DNA from: Thermoflavifilum thermophilum
GTDB lineage: Bacteria; Bacteroidota; Bacteroidia; Chitinophagales; Chitinophagaceae
Direction: 5' to 3'
NCBI RefSeq assembly: GCF_900116565.1
Contig: NZ_FPCJ01000001.1
Location: 2,786,540-2,850,539, forward strand
DNA length: 64,000 nt
A model generated the notes under the pieces. The model ran no database searches and was not told the DNA's origin. It was given only the letters and a program-made list of their open reading frames with translations. Positions within the stretch are counted from its first letter, which is position 1. Every line of letters begins with the position of its first letter. Shown here one piece after another: positions 27,365-36,344 of the stretch. A program made the position numbers and the translations under genes.

Positions 27365-28390
27365 ATGCACATGGAAACTCCTTTCATGATTGAATTTGAG
27401 GATGCCAATCCCAAATACCTGCAGATTGTGGATGCAGTGATTGATGCCATCCGAACTCGCAAGCTGCACCGCGGACAAAGGGTTCCCTCAATCAACGAAC
27501 TGAGCGAAGAATTTCTGCTATCCCGCGATACAGTTGAAAAAGCCTATCGGGAGCTGCGCCGGCGTGGCATCATCACATCGGTTAAAGGCAAAGGATATTT
27601 TATCAACCGCACCGACATCCAGTCGCAATTGCGTGTGATGCTGCTGTTTAACAAAATCAGCAATTATAAAAAGCAGATTTATAACAGCTTTGTGCGTACC
27701 CTGGGTGAATCGGCCAAAGTAGATTTGTACATTCATCATTTCAACGCACACATTTTTGAATCGCTGGTGCAAAATGCTTTGGGTTTATACGATTATTACG
27801 TGGTGATGCCGCATTTTTATGAAGATACCGAACTGGCATTGCAAGTATTGCAACAAATTCCTCCGGAAAAACTGATTCTGCTTGACCGAAATTTACCCCA
27901 GCTTAAATCCGTATTTGGTGCCGTTTATCAGGACTTTGAAATGGACATCTGTCATGCCCTGTATGAGGCAGAAGATATGTTGCGGCGTTATCAGGAATTG
28001 ATATTGGTGTTCCCGGAAATCATCCCCTATCCTCCGGAAATTATGCGCGGCTTCAAGCGGTTTTGTCTGGAAACCAATTTCGATTTTGATATTATCCGCG
28101 AAATTTCATCCCACACACCGGTACAAAAAGGGGAAGCTTATGTGGTAATTGAAGAAACCGATCTGGTGAATCTGATTAAACTATGTCGTTCTCAAGGTTT
28201 GCAAATCGGAAAAGATATCGGTATCATTTCGTATAACGAAACGCCTTTGAAAGAAATTCTGTTAGACGGCATCACGGTCATTACCACTGATCACGAACAG
28301 ATGGGCAGATTGGCCGCACAGATTATTCTGGAAAAAAGAGAACAAAGAATCAAGAATACCTTTCATCTAATTCGCCGAAATTCCCTTTAA
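27365..28390 (+). CDS. GntR-family regulator with LacI-type sugar-binding domain
   Basis: A 341-residue protein from the ATG at 27365 (a GTG at 27344 is possible). The N terminus is a GntR winged helix: QRVPSINELSEEFLLSRDTV then EKAYRELRRRGIITSVKGKGY at about residues 40-80. The C-terminal region, with GIISYNETPLKEILLDGITVI and TTDHEQMGRLAAQIIL, is a periplasmic-binding-protein-like sugar sensor as in AraR-type regulators. It is divergent from the GH2 gene and its 3' end overlaps the rhaB gene by 24 bp on the opposite strand, so it may control one or both. Confidence 0.87.
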   Translation: MHMETPFMIEFEDANPKYLQIVDAVIDAIRTRKLHRGQRVPSINELSEEFLLSRDTVEKAYRELRRRGIITSVKGKGYFINRTDIQSQLRVMLLFNKISNYKKQIYNSFVRTLGESAKVDLYIHHFNAHIFESLVQNALGLYDYYVVMPHFYEDTELALQVLQQIPPEKLILLDRNLPQLKSVFGAVYQDFEMDICHALYEAEDMLRRYQELILVFPEIIPYPPEIMRGFKRFCLETNFDFDIIREISSHTPVQKGEAYVVIEETDLVNLIKLCRSQGLQIGKDIGIISYNETPLKEILLDGITVITTDHEQMGRLAAQIILEKREQRIKNTFHLIRRNSL

Positions 28391-29710
28391 GCCCGGTAAA
28401 GGCTCTTGATATTCAGCAAATACATCAAGATAAAGGGCAACACCTAACAGGCTGCCCTCTGAAAGTTGTGAAGTGGAAATACGCGCCTCCGGCAGCAAAT
28501 GCTGCAGCAATTGCTTGAAAGCTTCATTGCGTGTAAATCCGCCATCTACATAAAGTTTGCCTTGCAGTGGCTTCTGTTCCGCTGCCAGTTTGATGGCTTT
28601 TACCTGAGCCGCTACCAAAGGCCGCAGGCAAGCCAGATAAGCCTGTTCAGCCGTTTCGTACTGGGCGAGCATGTCAGGATTCCTCACAAAATCCGCTTCC
28701 GCCTGATTATGTATCCAATCGTTATGCAAAGAAATATAGCTTGCTGTGCGTTGAAAAATTTCCTGGGTTTGAAGATGAAAATGTGCGGTGATGCGTTTCA
28801 ACTGTTCATCGTGAAAATGCCCAAGAAAATAACGCGAGGCTTTCACTGGCTGTCCGGAAGGTAACATGTAAAGCAAACAATCTTGTGCAAGTTCTTCGGG
28901 CGTGAGCAGGTTTTCACTAAATGGATTCAGGGTAATGCCCCATGTGCCGGTAGATAGCAGGATAAAAGGTTCTTTATCCAGATTCATGTAAGCCAACAGG
29001 GCCGCTGAGCTGTCGTGCAAGCCCGTGCCTACCGGAATCATGCCATCCTGATAGCGCGTGTAGCCAAACCATTTTGAGGTAACCACCGGTGCCAGTAAAC
29101 GCTCCAATCCTTCGGCCTTCAACCAATGATGATAATCCTTTCGTTCATAGTCCCACATCATAGTATGGCAGCCAATGCTGGTATATTCGCTGCACATGCG
29201 TCCTGTAAATACATACGAACAGTATTGCGGCAGATGCAAGCTATAGGCAACCTGATGAAATAATTGCGGTCTGGCATATTTCAGCCAATAAAGCTGCAAG
29301 CCGCTGTTGAGCATGCCCAGATAAGGTGAGGCCGTGCTCAAGCAAAGCTCTGCTTCCGGGCCATAGGTGTCAAAAAACTGCTGCCTGAGCCTGTCTGGAA
29401 AGGGTTTGATATACGAATACAGGTGTCCCACTATTCTGCCGGCTTCATCCAGATGCACCAATCCGGCACCATGGGCTGAAAAATTCAAAGCGAGAATCCG
29501 GACATCCTGCAGCTGCTCTGCCTGTTGCCAGACAGTTTGCATCCAGCGGGTAATAGCGTGAATATCTTCACAGGGTTCTCCCTCTTCATCCTCAATATCG
29601 GGAATGGCTTCACTGGCCTGGAATACCGGCTGATATTGGGTATTGAAGAGCAGAAATTTTTTGTTGGTCCGGCCAATATCGAATACGGCTATGCAAGGTA
29701 TTTTTCCCAT
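28367..29710 (-). CDS. rhaB: L-rhamnulokinase (FGGY family)
   Basis: A 447-residue FGGY kinase. The ATG at 29710 (MGKIPCIAVFDIGRTNKKF) fits the family; an ATG at 29722 is possible. ATPase motifs visible are AVFDIGRTNKKF at the start, STGTWG near the middle and GKLYVDGGFTRNEAF near the end. It phosphorylates L-rhamnulose to rhamnulose-1-phosphate; fuculokinase is a close alternative, but the gene sits directly after an L-rhamnose isomerase and the aldolase/dehydrogenase fusion. The last 24 bp overlap the convergent GntR gene. Confidence 0.85.
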   Translation of the reverse strand: MGKIPCIAVFDIGRTNKKFLLFNTQYQPVFQASEAIPDIEDEEGEPCEDIHAITRWMQTVWQQAEQLQDVRILALNFSAHGAGLVHLDEAGRIVGHLYSYIKPFPDRLRQQFFDTYGPEAELCLSTASPYLGMLNSGLQLYWLKYARPQLFHQVAYSLHLPQYCSYVFTGRMCSEYTSIGCHTMMWDYERKDYHHWLKAEGLERLLAPVVTSKWFGYTRYQDGMIPVGTGLHDSSAALLAYMNLDKEPFILLSTGTWGITLNPFSENLLTPEELAQDCLLYMLPSGQPVKASRYFLGHFHDEQLKRITAHFHLQTQEIFQRTASYISLHNDWIHNQAEADFVRNPDMLAQYETAEQAYLACLRPLVAAQVKAIKLAAEQKPLQGKLYVDGGFTRNEAFKQLLQHLLPEARISTSQLSEGSLLGVALYLDVFAEYQEPLPGLKGISAN

Positions 29711-29732
29711 AGTGAAAAACATGGCAAAGGGA

Positions 29733-31016
29733 TCACAAGCCTGTAGCCACTGCTTTTTTACCACGTTGTGCAATGAGCTGCTGTCGTACCTGCAACTGGC
29801 GGTAGGTGTGCAGCGGAGATATGGCACCACCCGCCTGCAACCTGGCCTCGGCAATCAGCGGACGAAGATCGGTCCGGAAAGCGCCCTGCATCAACTCCTG
29901 GCACCAGGCTACATCGTTTTGTTGTTGGGCTTCTGCCAGTGCTTTTCGGTTGACGATCAATGCCTGTGCAAAAGCCAGCTGAATGGCTTCAACAGATTGC
30001 AACAAATCTTCGAGCGGATCTTTGGTGTTGTGACTGGCATCAATCATCCATGCCAGGGAATCCACCGACCTGTTGCGGCTTTGCAGCCCCTGCACGAGTT
30101 CATGGAAAATCAGAAACAATTGATAAGGCTTGATACTACCCACCGTGAGATCATCGTCACCATATTTGGAATCGTTGAAATGAAATCCACCGAGCCGGTC
30201 TTCCATCATCAAGGTAGCGACGATTTGTTCGATGTTGGTATTGGGTAAATGATGCCCCAGATCCACCAGCACCCTGGCTTTGGTCCCCAGTTTCTGAGAA
30301 AGCAGAAAAGCGGTTCCCCAGTCCTGAATCACTGTAGCATAGAAATTGGGTTCGTAGGGTTTGTATTCCACCAGCATGATCCAATCGTCGGGCAAGGCTG
30401 CATAAATCTCCTGCAGGGAGGAAAGGGTATGTTGAAAAGCCTGAACAAAGCTTCGCTGGCCGGGGAAATTACTACCATCGGCCAACCAGATGGAAAGACA
30501 ATGGCTGCCCAGGTCTTTTCCGTATTGAATGACTTCGATGTTGTGGTCAATGGCCTGACGACGGACAGCCGGATCGGTGTGGCAAAGAGAGCCAAACTTA
30601 TACGACAAGGGTTGGTCGGGCTGATCCTGAAAGGTGTTGGAATTCACGGCATCGAACTTCAGGCCCAGAGCAGCCGCCAGGCTGCGGATATGCGCTGCAT
30701 CCCGCGGAATATCCCAGGGGATATGCAGGGATATAGCTCCACTTGCCCGGTTTAATGCATGCAGCAGGCCCACATCTTCGATTTTTTCTTCCAGATTGCG
30801 CGGCTCACCGCCAATGGGAAAACGGCCAAAGCGCGTGCCGCCCGTGCCCAACGCCCAGCTGGGAATGGCGATCTGCAATTGCTGGATCTGAGCAATCAGG
30901 GCATCGGGCTGAAAACCTTCTGCCTCCAGGTATTCCGACAATCGGGCAAATGCCTGCTGATGCCTGCGCAGCAGGGGCTCATTGCATGCCTGAATCTGGT
31001 CTGATGAAAGTCTCAT
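29733..31016 (-). CDS. rhaI: L-rhamnose isomerase (RhaI type)
   Basis: A 427-residue TIM-barrel isomerase of the Pseudomonas stutzeri type, which interconverts L-rhamnose and L-rhamnulose. Characteristic segments are IPSWALGTGGTRFGRFPIGG, FDAVNSNTFQD, VLVDLGHHLPNTNIEQIVAT, GGFHFNDSKYGDDDLTVGSI and WMIDASHNTKDPLEDL, which contain the metal-binding acidic and His residues. The ATG at 31016 is preceded by a 17-bp gap from the aldolase fusion. It is the middle gene of the rhamnose operon. Confidence 0.9.
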   Translation of the reverse strand: MRLSSDQIQACNEPLLRRHQQAFARLSEYLEAEGFQPDALIAQIQQLQIAIPSWALGTGGTRFGRFPIGGEPRNLEEKIEDVGLLHALNRASGAISLHIPWDIPRDAAHIRSLAAALGLKFDAVNSNTFQDQPDQPLSYKFGSLCHTDPAVRRQAIDHNIEVIQYGKDLGSHCLSIWLADGSNFPGQRSFVQAFQHTLSSLQEIYAALPDDWIMLVEYKPYEPNFYATVIQDWGTAFLLSQKLGTKARVLVDLGHHLPNTNIEQIVATLMMEDRLGGFHFNDSKYGDDDLTVGSIKPYQLFLIFHELVQGLQSRNRSVDSLAWMIDASHNTKDPLEDLLQSVEAIQLAFAQALIVNRKALAEAQQQNDVAWCQELMQGAFRTDLRPLIAEARLQAGGAISPLHTYRQLQVRQQLIAQRGKKAVATGL

Positions 31017-31033
31017 GGTTTGCAGTTAAAAGG

Positions 31034-33154
31034 TTAACGTACAAATGCAGCGGCTACGCCTCCGTCCACATTCAACACATTGCCGGTACTCTTCGAAAGC
31101 AGTCCACCCACAAAAGCAAACACCGCATTGGCAATATCTTCGGCATGGATTTCTTCATTCAGCAACGTGCGGCGGGCATAAAAAGCAGGGAGATCTTCCA
31201 CCCTGACTCCATAGGCCTTTGCCCGGCCTTCGGCCCATCCGCTTTCCCAGATCTTGCTGCCGCGTATCACAGCGTCGGGATTCACCACATTTACCCGGAT
31301 CTTATCCTTACCCAACTCCGCCGCCAGCAAACGCGACATGTGGAGCTGGGCTGCCTTGGCCGAACCATAAGCCACATTGTCGGGTCCGGCCACCAGCGCG
31401 TTTTTGCTCACAATATTCACGATATCACATCCCGCAATTTCAGGCAGCTGCCGCCGCATCCAGGTAACGGCTTCTTTGCTCATCAGGAACTGGCCTTTTA
31501 CCAGCACATCCTGTAAAATATTCCAATCGTCGAGCGTGGTATCGGTCAGGCTTTTTGAAATAGAAAGCCCGGCACAATTTACCAGAATATCTATTCCGCC
31601 AAATTGCAAAACAGTATGCACAAAAGCTTCACGTACCTGAGCCTCGTCGCGCACATCGGCCCGGAAAGCAGCGCACATATCCCGGCCATACCGTTGTTTC
31701 ATCTCCTCGAGAGTCGTCTTCAGCGCCTGCTCGTCGATATCGCTGATGACCACACAGGCGCCGGCTCCGGCCAGCTTCTCGGCAATCGCCCGGCCAATAC
31801 CGCCCGAACCACCCGTAATCAGGGCAATTTTGCGGGATAATGGTTTTTCCGGCGGCAGCCGTTTCAGCTTGGCTTCTTCCAGTTGCCAGTATTCAATTCG
31901 GAAAGCCTCGGATTCGGGCAGCGACACATACTCGGAAATGGCTTCCGCACCCTTCATGACATGGATGGCATTGATGTAAAATTCGGCCGAGACACGGGCT
32001 GTGGGCTTGTCTTTGGCAAAAGCAAACAGGCCTACACCCGGCCACAGGATGATGACGGGATTGGGATCGCGCATGGGCGGACTATCCGGCTGTTTGTGGT
32101 TTTCATAATAAGCTGTATAGTCTTTGCGATAAGATTCAAACTGTGGAATTAACTGCTGGCGCAGCTCTTCGTCGCTCTGGCCGAGCACATCGCCTTTCAG
32201 CTGCAGCACCAACGGGCGGATTTTGGTGCGCAGAAAATGATCGGGGCAGCTGGTGCCCATGGGTGCCAGCCGTTCCAGATCGGCACTGTTCACAAATTCC
32301 AGCACATCGGGGGCATCGGTAAAATGGCCAATCATGCGCTGATGGGAAGAAGCCTGCGCCCGCAGAAAAGGCATGATGCGAACCGCCATGGCTCGGCGCT
32401 GCTGGGCAGGCATTTCAGCCACCTTCACACCACCAAATACCGGCCGATTTTTGCCATAATGTTTTTCCAGGAAATCAGCTGCTTTTTCAATGATAGTGAG
32501 GGTATTCACATAGCTTTCGTAGGCCGTCTCGCCCCAGCTGAACAAACCATGGCCGCCCAGCATAATACCTTTGATATGGGGATTTTCACGATACACCTGT
32601 TCCATTTTCAGCCCCAGATCAAAACCCGGCCTTTGCCAGTCGATCCAGGCCAGTTCATTGCCATAAATTTCCTGCATAATAGCCCGACCGTCTTTGGAAG
32701 CGGCAATGGCAATCACAGCATCGGGATGCAGGTGATCCACGTGCTTATGCGGCAGGAAAGCGTGCAGAGGTGTGTCAATGGATGGTGCCTGTGAATGCGG
32801 ATCGTACAGGCAATGGGTAAACAGAGGTACCATTTCATCTTCGTATGCTAGGCCGCGATATTTTTTCTTCAAAGCCTCCAGGCGCTGCAGATACAGCGCT
32901 GCCAGCCCTTTCCGCGTGAGCGTGCCCAGATCACCGCCCGAGCCTTTGACCCAGAGCACGGGTACCTGTTCACCTGTAACCAGATCGGACTCCAGGGTTT
33001 TGCAACTGGTATTGCCCCCGGCATAATTTGTGAGCCTGAGATCGGCACCCAAAAGGTTAGAACGGTAAATCAACAAAGCCACTTCATCACCCGCCAGTTT
33101 GGCCGCATAATTTTCATCCCACAGATAGCTCACATGCCTGAATGTGTCTTTCAT
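31034..33154 (-). CDS. rhaEW: Bifunctional rhamnulose-1-phosphate aldolase / lactaldehyde dehydrogenase
   Basis: About 706 residues from the ATG at 33154 (MKDTFRHVSYLWDENY); upstream ATGs at 33166 and 33172 are alternatives. The N-terminal class-II aldolase domain has PLHAFLPHKHVDHLHPDAV, which carries the zinc-binding His pattern. The C-terminal part is a short-chain dehydrogenase with ALITGGSGGIGRAIAEKL and the YGSAKAAQLHMSR catalytic Tyr/Lys. In bacteria with this fusion the product splits rhamnulose-1-phosphate and oxidises the lactaldehyde. It is first in the operon, before rhaI and rhaB. The symbol follows the Bacteroidota/Chloroflexi usage. Confidence 0.9.
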   Translation of the reverse strand: MKDTFRHVSYLWDENYAAKLAGDEVALLIYRSNLLGADLRLTNYAGGNTSCKTLESDLVTGEQVPVLWVKGSGGDLGTLTRKGLAALYLQRLEALKKKYRGLAYEDEMVPLFTHCLYDPHSQAPSIDTPLHAFLPHKHVDHLHPDAVIAIAASKDGRAIMQEIYGNELAWIDWQRPGFDLGLKMEQVYRENPHIKGIMLGGHGLFSWGETAYESYVNTLTIIEKAADFLEKHYGKNRPVFGGVKVAEMPAQQRRAMAVRIMPFLRAQASSHQRMIGHFTDAPDVLEFVNSADLERLAPMGTSCPDHFLRTKIRPLVLQLKGDVLGQSDEELRQQLIPQFESYRKDYTAYYENHKQPDSPPMRDPNPVIILWPGVGLFAFAKDKPTARVSAEFYINAIHVMKGAEAISEYVSLPESEAFRIEYWQLEEAKLKRLPPEKPLSRKIALITGGSGGIGRAIAEKLAGAGACVVISDIDEQALKTTLEEMKQRYGRDMCAAFRADVRDEAQVREAFVHTVLQFGGIDILVNCAGLSISKSLTDTTLDDWNILQDVLVKGQFLMSKEAVTWMRRQLPEIAGCDIVNIVSKNALVAGPDNVAYGSAKAAQLHMSRLLAAELGKDKIRVNVVNPDAVIRGSKIWESGWAEGRAKAYGVRVEDLPAFYARRTLLNEEIHAEDIANAVFAFVGGLLSKSTGNVLNVDGGVAAAFVR

Positions 33155-33279
33155 TACGGGTTCCATCACCATTTCTGTATTTAAACGCAATAAAATAAGG
33201 TTTGACAACGTGCAGCAAATACTACCGTCGCCGGCATCTGCATTTGCGGGGTGTAAGTTAGAGAGATTCACACATTCAA

Positions 33280-34608
33280 CTATCCTGTAGTATCCTGCCC
33301 GAGGCTGAGCAGTTTCAGCACCTGCTGCTGTTCCAGAATCAGTTTTCCCAGGCGCAATTCGGAAATACCTTCTTTTTTCTGATAGCTGAAGCGAGGCTGC
33401 TGGTTTTCCACCGTTGCATCAAAATAATAAAACCGGATATCCGATTTTTTTTCAAGGGCATGTGCCAGTTCCACGAGATGGGAAGCGAATAGAATATAAG
33501 TATTCCGAAAAGCCCCCAAACGCTCAATCACAGCCAGCGAACAATCAAAAGCATCCTGCACATTTGTGCCCCGAAACATTTCATCTATCAGCACAAACAT
33601 TCGTTTTCCCGCCCGCATTTGTTCAGCCAGCTGACGAATACGGCGTACTTCATTAAAAAAATAACTATACCCCTCCTCTATCTTGTCAGTTATGTAGATG
33701 TCGGTAAACAAATCATCAAACACCGGAACAGAAGCGCTTTCAGCCGGTACGCCCATGCCCAGATGGGCCAGATACACACAAATGCCTGCGGCTTTCAGAA
33801 ATGTAGATTTGCCGGCCATATTGGGGCCCGTAAGAAAAATCAGATGATGCCGGTTACTCATATACAGATCATTGCGCACCGCATGGGGAAGAAACAGATG
33901 ATACAAGCCTTTTATCTCCAGCGGCTCGCCGGGACTGCTTATGTGTGGCATCACCAGCCTGTATTCCACCGTAGCCTGCGCCATGGCAAACCATGCATCC
34001 AATTCATAAAAACCATCCAGAATAAATTGAAATTCTTTGCGATGGACAGATCTGATAAAATAATCCAGATAAAACAATTGATTACTGTTCAAATCGCTAT
34101 TTCCGGCCCTTGCCAGCCATCCTTTGGATTCATCGGCATACAAGGTTGAGCATACACGATGCAGATCATCTAATGTTTCCGCCGCATGATGATGTGCATG
34201 CATCCGAACGAAATGTAATAGTTTCCCGATAAATGCTCCCAGCCGCCGAATGCTGCCTTCAATAAATGCATAATCCGCACCATAGCGCATGATATACCAG
34301 ACTCTCGCCCACCAGCCGGCCTGCGGATCAAGCGGTGTGATGTTGCTGTGAAAATATTCTTCAATGTATTTGATTTCCTGCGGATGAAAAGATGTTTTCC
34401 ATTCATCCAGTCTTTGCATACAAAACAAAATGGTTTGTTGTGCACGACACACATATTCATAATCAAAAAAAGGATGCCGCATGCGTCGCTGCAGGGCCTC
34501 CTTGCCGCCAGTGGTCAGCGTAAAGCGATGGATGCGTTCATATACACTGCTGCTATCTGCTTCATGTGTGAAAATATCCAGATCATATAATATTTGGAAA
34601 TCCATCAT
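33280..34608 (-). CDS. MutS-like ATPase without mismatch-binding domain
   Basis: A 442-residue protein. The C-terminal ATPase has Walker A GPNMAGKSTFLKA near residue 257 and Walker B VLIDEMFRGTNVQDAFDCS. The N-terminal half (FFDYEYVCRAQQTILFCMQ) resembles the MutS clamp/lever helices, but the mismatch-recognition domain I is absent and the protein is half the MutS length. Its role is unknown; it is unlikely to do classical mismatch repair alone. Its ATG overlaps the stop of the dynamin-like gene (TAATG), implying coupled translation with that GTPase. Confidence 0.85.
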   Translation of the reverse strand: MMDFQILYDLDIFTHEADSSSVYERIHRFTLTTGGKEALQRRMRHPFFDYEYVCRAQQTILFCMQRLDEWKTSFHPQEIKYIEEYFHSNITPLDPQAGWWARVWYIMRYGADYAFIEGSIRRLGAFIGKLLHFVRMHAHHHAAETLDDLHRVCSTLYADESKGWLARAGNSDLNSNQLFYLDYFIRSVHRKEFQFILDGFYELDAWFAMAQATVEYRLVMPHISSPGEPLEIKGLYHLFLPHAVRNDLYMSNRHHLIFLTGPNMAGKSTFLKAAGICVYLAHLGMGVPAESASVPVFDDLFTDIYITDKIEEGYSYFFNEVRRIRQLAEQMRAGKRMFVLIDEMFRGTNVQDAFDCSLAVIERLGAFRNTYILFASHLVELAHALEKKSDIRFYYFDATVENQQPRFSYQKKEGISELRLGKLILEQQQVLKLLSLGQDTTG

Positions 34609-36344
34609 TACCCGATTTCCCAGGCTGACAATTCATGCAAACACTTTTCAATAGCGCTGAAGCGTTGTTGCACCTGGCTGCTGTGTTCCCTGCGATGCAT
34701 CAATGTATCATCAATAATTTGCTGAATACGGTTCAGCAGCAACTCAAGATGTGTATGCAGGTCATATTGAAATTTCCGGAAAGATTCCTGAATCTTGTAT
34801 TGCAGGTCATAAATAATACTTGATGCATTGGTCGTAAGCAGCTGTTGATAATGATTGTATAGCTTTCTCATGTATTGTTTGATGCCACATGATGCAGGCA
34901 TCCATCTTATCCAGAATGGAGGTGGAATATATGCGGCAGACAATCCTTTGCCATAATCAAAATAGAATGCAGTATATACATTTAGATCAAATTGGTCCGC
35001 AATAAGATGAAAATCCACTCCCAGCAAGGATTTCAGATGTTGTGTAAGTTCATGCAGAAATGTCTGTGAGCGCGATGCATAGGTTTCCAGTAATTCGCTG
35101 AATTGTTGGCGGGTAGTTTGTTCCAATTGTGATTTCACCTGTTGGAAAGCTTCAATTAGTTGGTGGGTTTGTTGTTCCTGAAACGATTGAAAACCTTGAT
35201 GCTGCATGGCTTCCCATACGCGTGATGATTGTAGCAGATATTTTTCCTGCAATTGCCGACGCAGCTGTTGGGTAAGCGATTGAATGGTTTCATCTACCTG
35301 CTGGCGAATATATCGAACACGGCTGTTCACCAGGCTTTCAAATTCTTCCTGCCGGCTTTGCATCAAAGACATGGATTGTTGCAATTGCTGTTGTTTTTGT
35401 TCCAGTTCATGCAAAGGAATCAGCAAAGTTTCCTGCTGAAGCCGCAATTGCATGCTTATCTGATTATACAGCAAACGATACTGATGTCGGAGCGACTGAT
35501 TCAGTATCTGTTTTTTCTCAGTACGGATCAGCTGCTGCAGAGAAGTAACGAGGTGTTGTACGGCATATTTTCCTGTCGGCGATTTACATGAGACCACATG
35601 CCAGCTAAAATGATCTTCTGCACCGATGGCTGCGTTCACCTGTTGTCTGTTATATTGCAATATATCGATGAGTTCTTTTTCATTCAACAGATCAGCCTTG
35701 TTTAATACAAACAAAATACGGGGCACATGTGCACGCAGGGTTTGCAGGAATTCCAGATCGGCTCTGGAAACAGGTGTATCAGCACTGCATACAAACAGGG
35801 CTGCATCAATTTTGGGTACAAAAGAAAGCGCGGTTTGGGTATTGTGTTCAAATGCAGAACCTACGCCAGGTGTATCCACAATGCTCACGTCCCGCAGCAA
35901 CCCTGCCGGATATCCAATCCGCACGTAAGATACCCGTTTGATGTTTTGGGGATTTTTTTCTTCCGTAACATATTCGGCAATTTCATTCAATGTAATACGC
36001 TGCGGTGATTCATGGTTAAAATGCACTTCAGCAAAAGCTTCATCTGCATACTCAAATAAGGTAATGATTGCGGTAAGCGGCACAACGGCTACCGGCGCCA
36101 GGTCCACACCCAGCATGGCATTGATTAGGGATGATTTGCCACGCTTGAATGAGCCTACCATCACCAGGTAAAAGCGCTGTTCAAGGGCTTTTTGCCTGAA
36201 TGCATGTAGTTCCCGAAGCAAAGCTTCATCTACCCAGCCTTCTGACAACCGGTAAACTTGCTCAACAGCTGAAACCCAAGCAACTTCCCCTGCCGCAGAT
36301 GCAGGATTGTGGTGAGCCGCATTCAGGATTGGCTTTTGTTCCAT
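34608..36344 (-). CDS. Dynamin-family GTPase
   Basis: A 578-residue protein from the ATG at 36344; the gene has a GTG alternative at 36371. GTPase motifs: G1 GSFKRGKSSLINAML at about 64-78, G3 VDTPGVGSAFEH, and G4 LNKADLL near the middle. A long Gln/Leu-rich coiled-coil follows, with a stretch near RWMPASCGI that could contact the membrane. Dynamin-like GTPases remodel or protect membranes. It overlaps the MFS gene upstream by 22 bp and the MutS-like gene downstream by 1 bp, in one operon. The pairing with a MutS-like ATPase is uncommon. Confidence 0.87.
   Translation of the reverse strand: MEQKPILNAAHHNPASAAGEVAWVSAVEQVYRLSEGWVDEALLRELHAFRQKALEQRFYLVMVGSFKRGKSSLINAMLGVDLAPVAVVPLTAIITLFEYADEAFAEVHFNHESPQRITLNEIAEYVTEEKNPQNIKRVSYVRIGYPAGLLRDVSIVDTPGVGSAFEHNTQTALSFVPKIDAALFVCSADTPVSRADLEFLQTLRAHVPRILFVLNKADLLNEKELIDILQYNRQQVNAAIGAEDHFSWHVVSCKSPTGKYAVQHLVTSLQQLIRTEKKQILNQSLRHQYRLLYNQISMQLRLQQETLLIPLHELEQKQQQLQQSMSLMQSRQEEFESLVNSRVRYIRQQVDETIQSLTQQLRRQLQEKYLLQSSRVWEAMQHQGFQSFQEQQTHQLIEAFQQVKSQLEQTTRQQFSELLETYASRSQTFLHELTQHLKSLLGVDFHLIADQFDLNVYTAFYFDYGKGLSAAYIPPPFWIRWMPASCGIKQYMRKLYNHYQQLLTTNASSIIYDLQYKIQESFRKFQYDLHTHLELLLNRIQQIIDDTLMHRREHSSQVQQRFSAIEKCLHELSAWEIG

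Noticed and set aside
28367-29854. Longer rhaB start at a TTG near 29854
   Set aside because: It would overlap rhaI and adds an unconserved sequence; the ATG at 29710 fits the FGGY start.
30743-31516. Long ORF opposite the rhamnose isomerase and aldolase genes
   Set aside because: It is a shadow of real genes on the other strand and shows no known motif.
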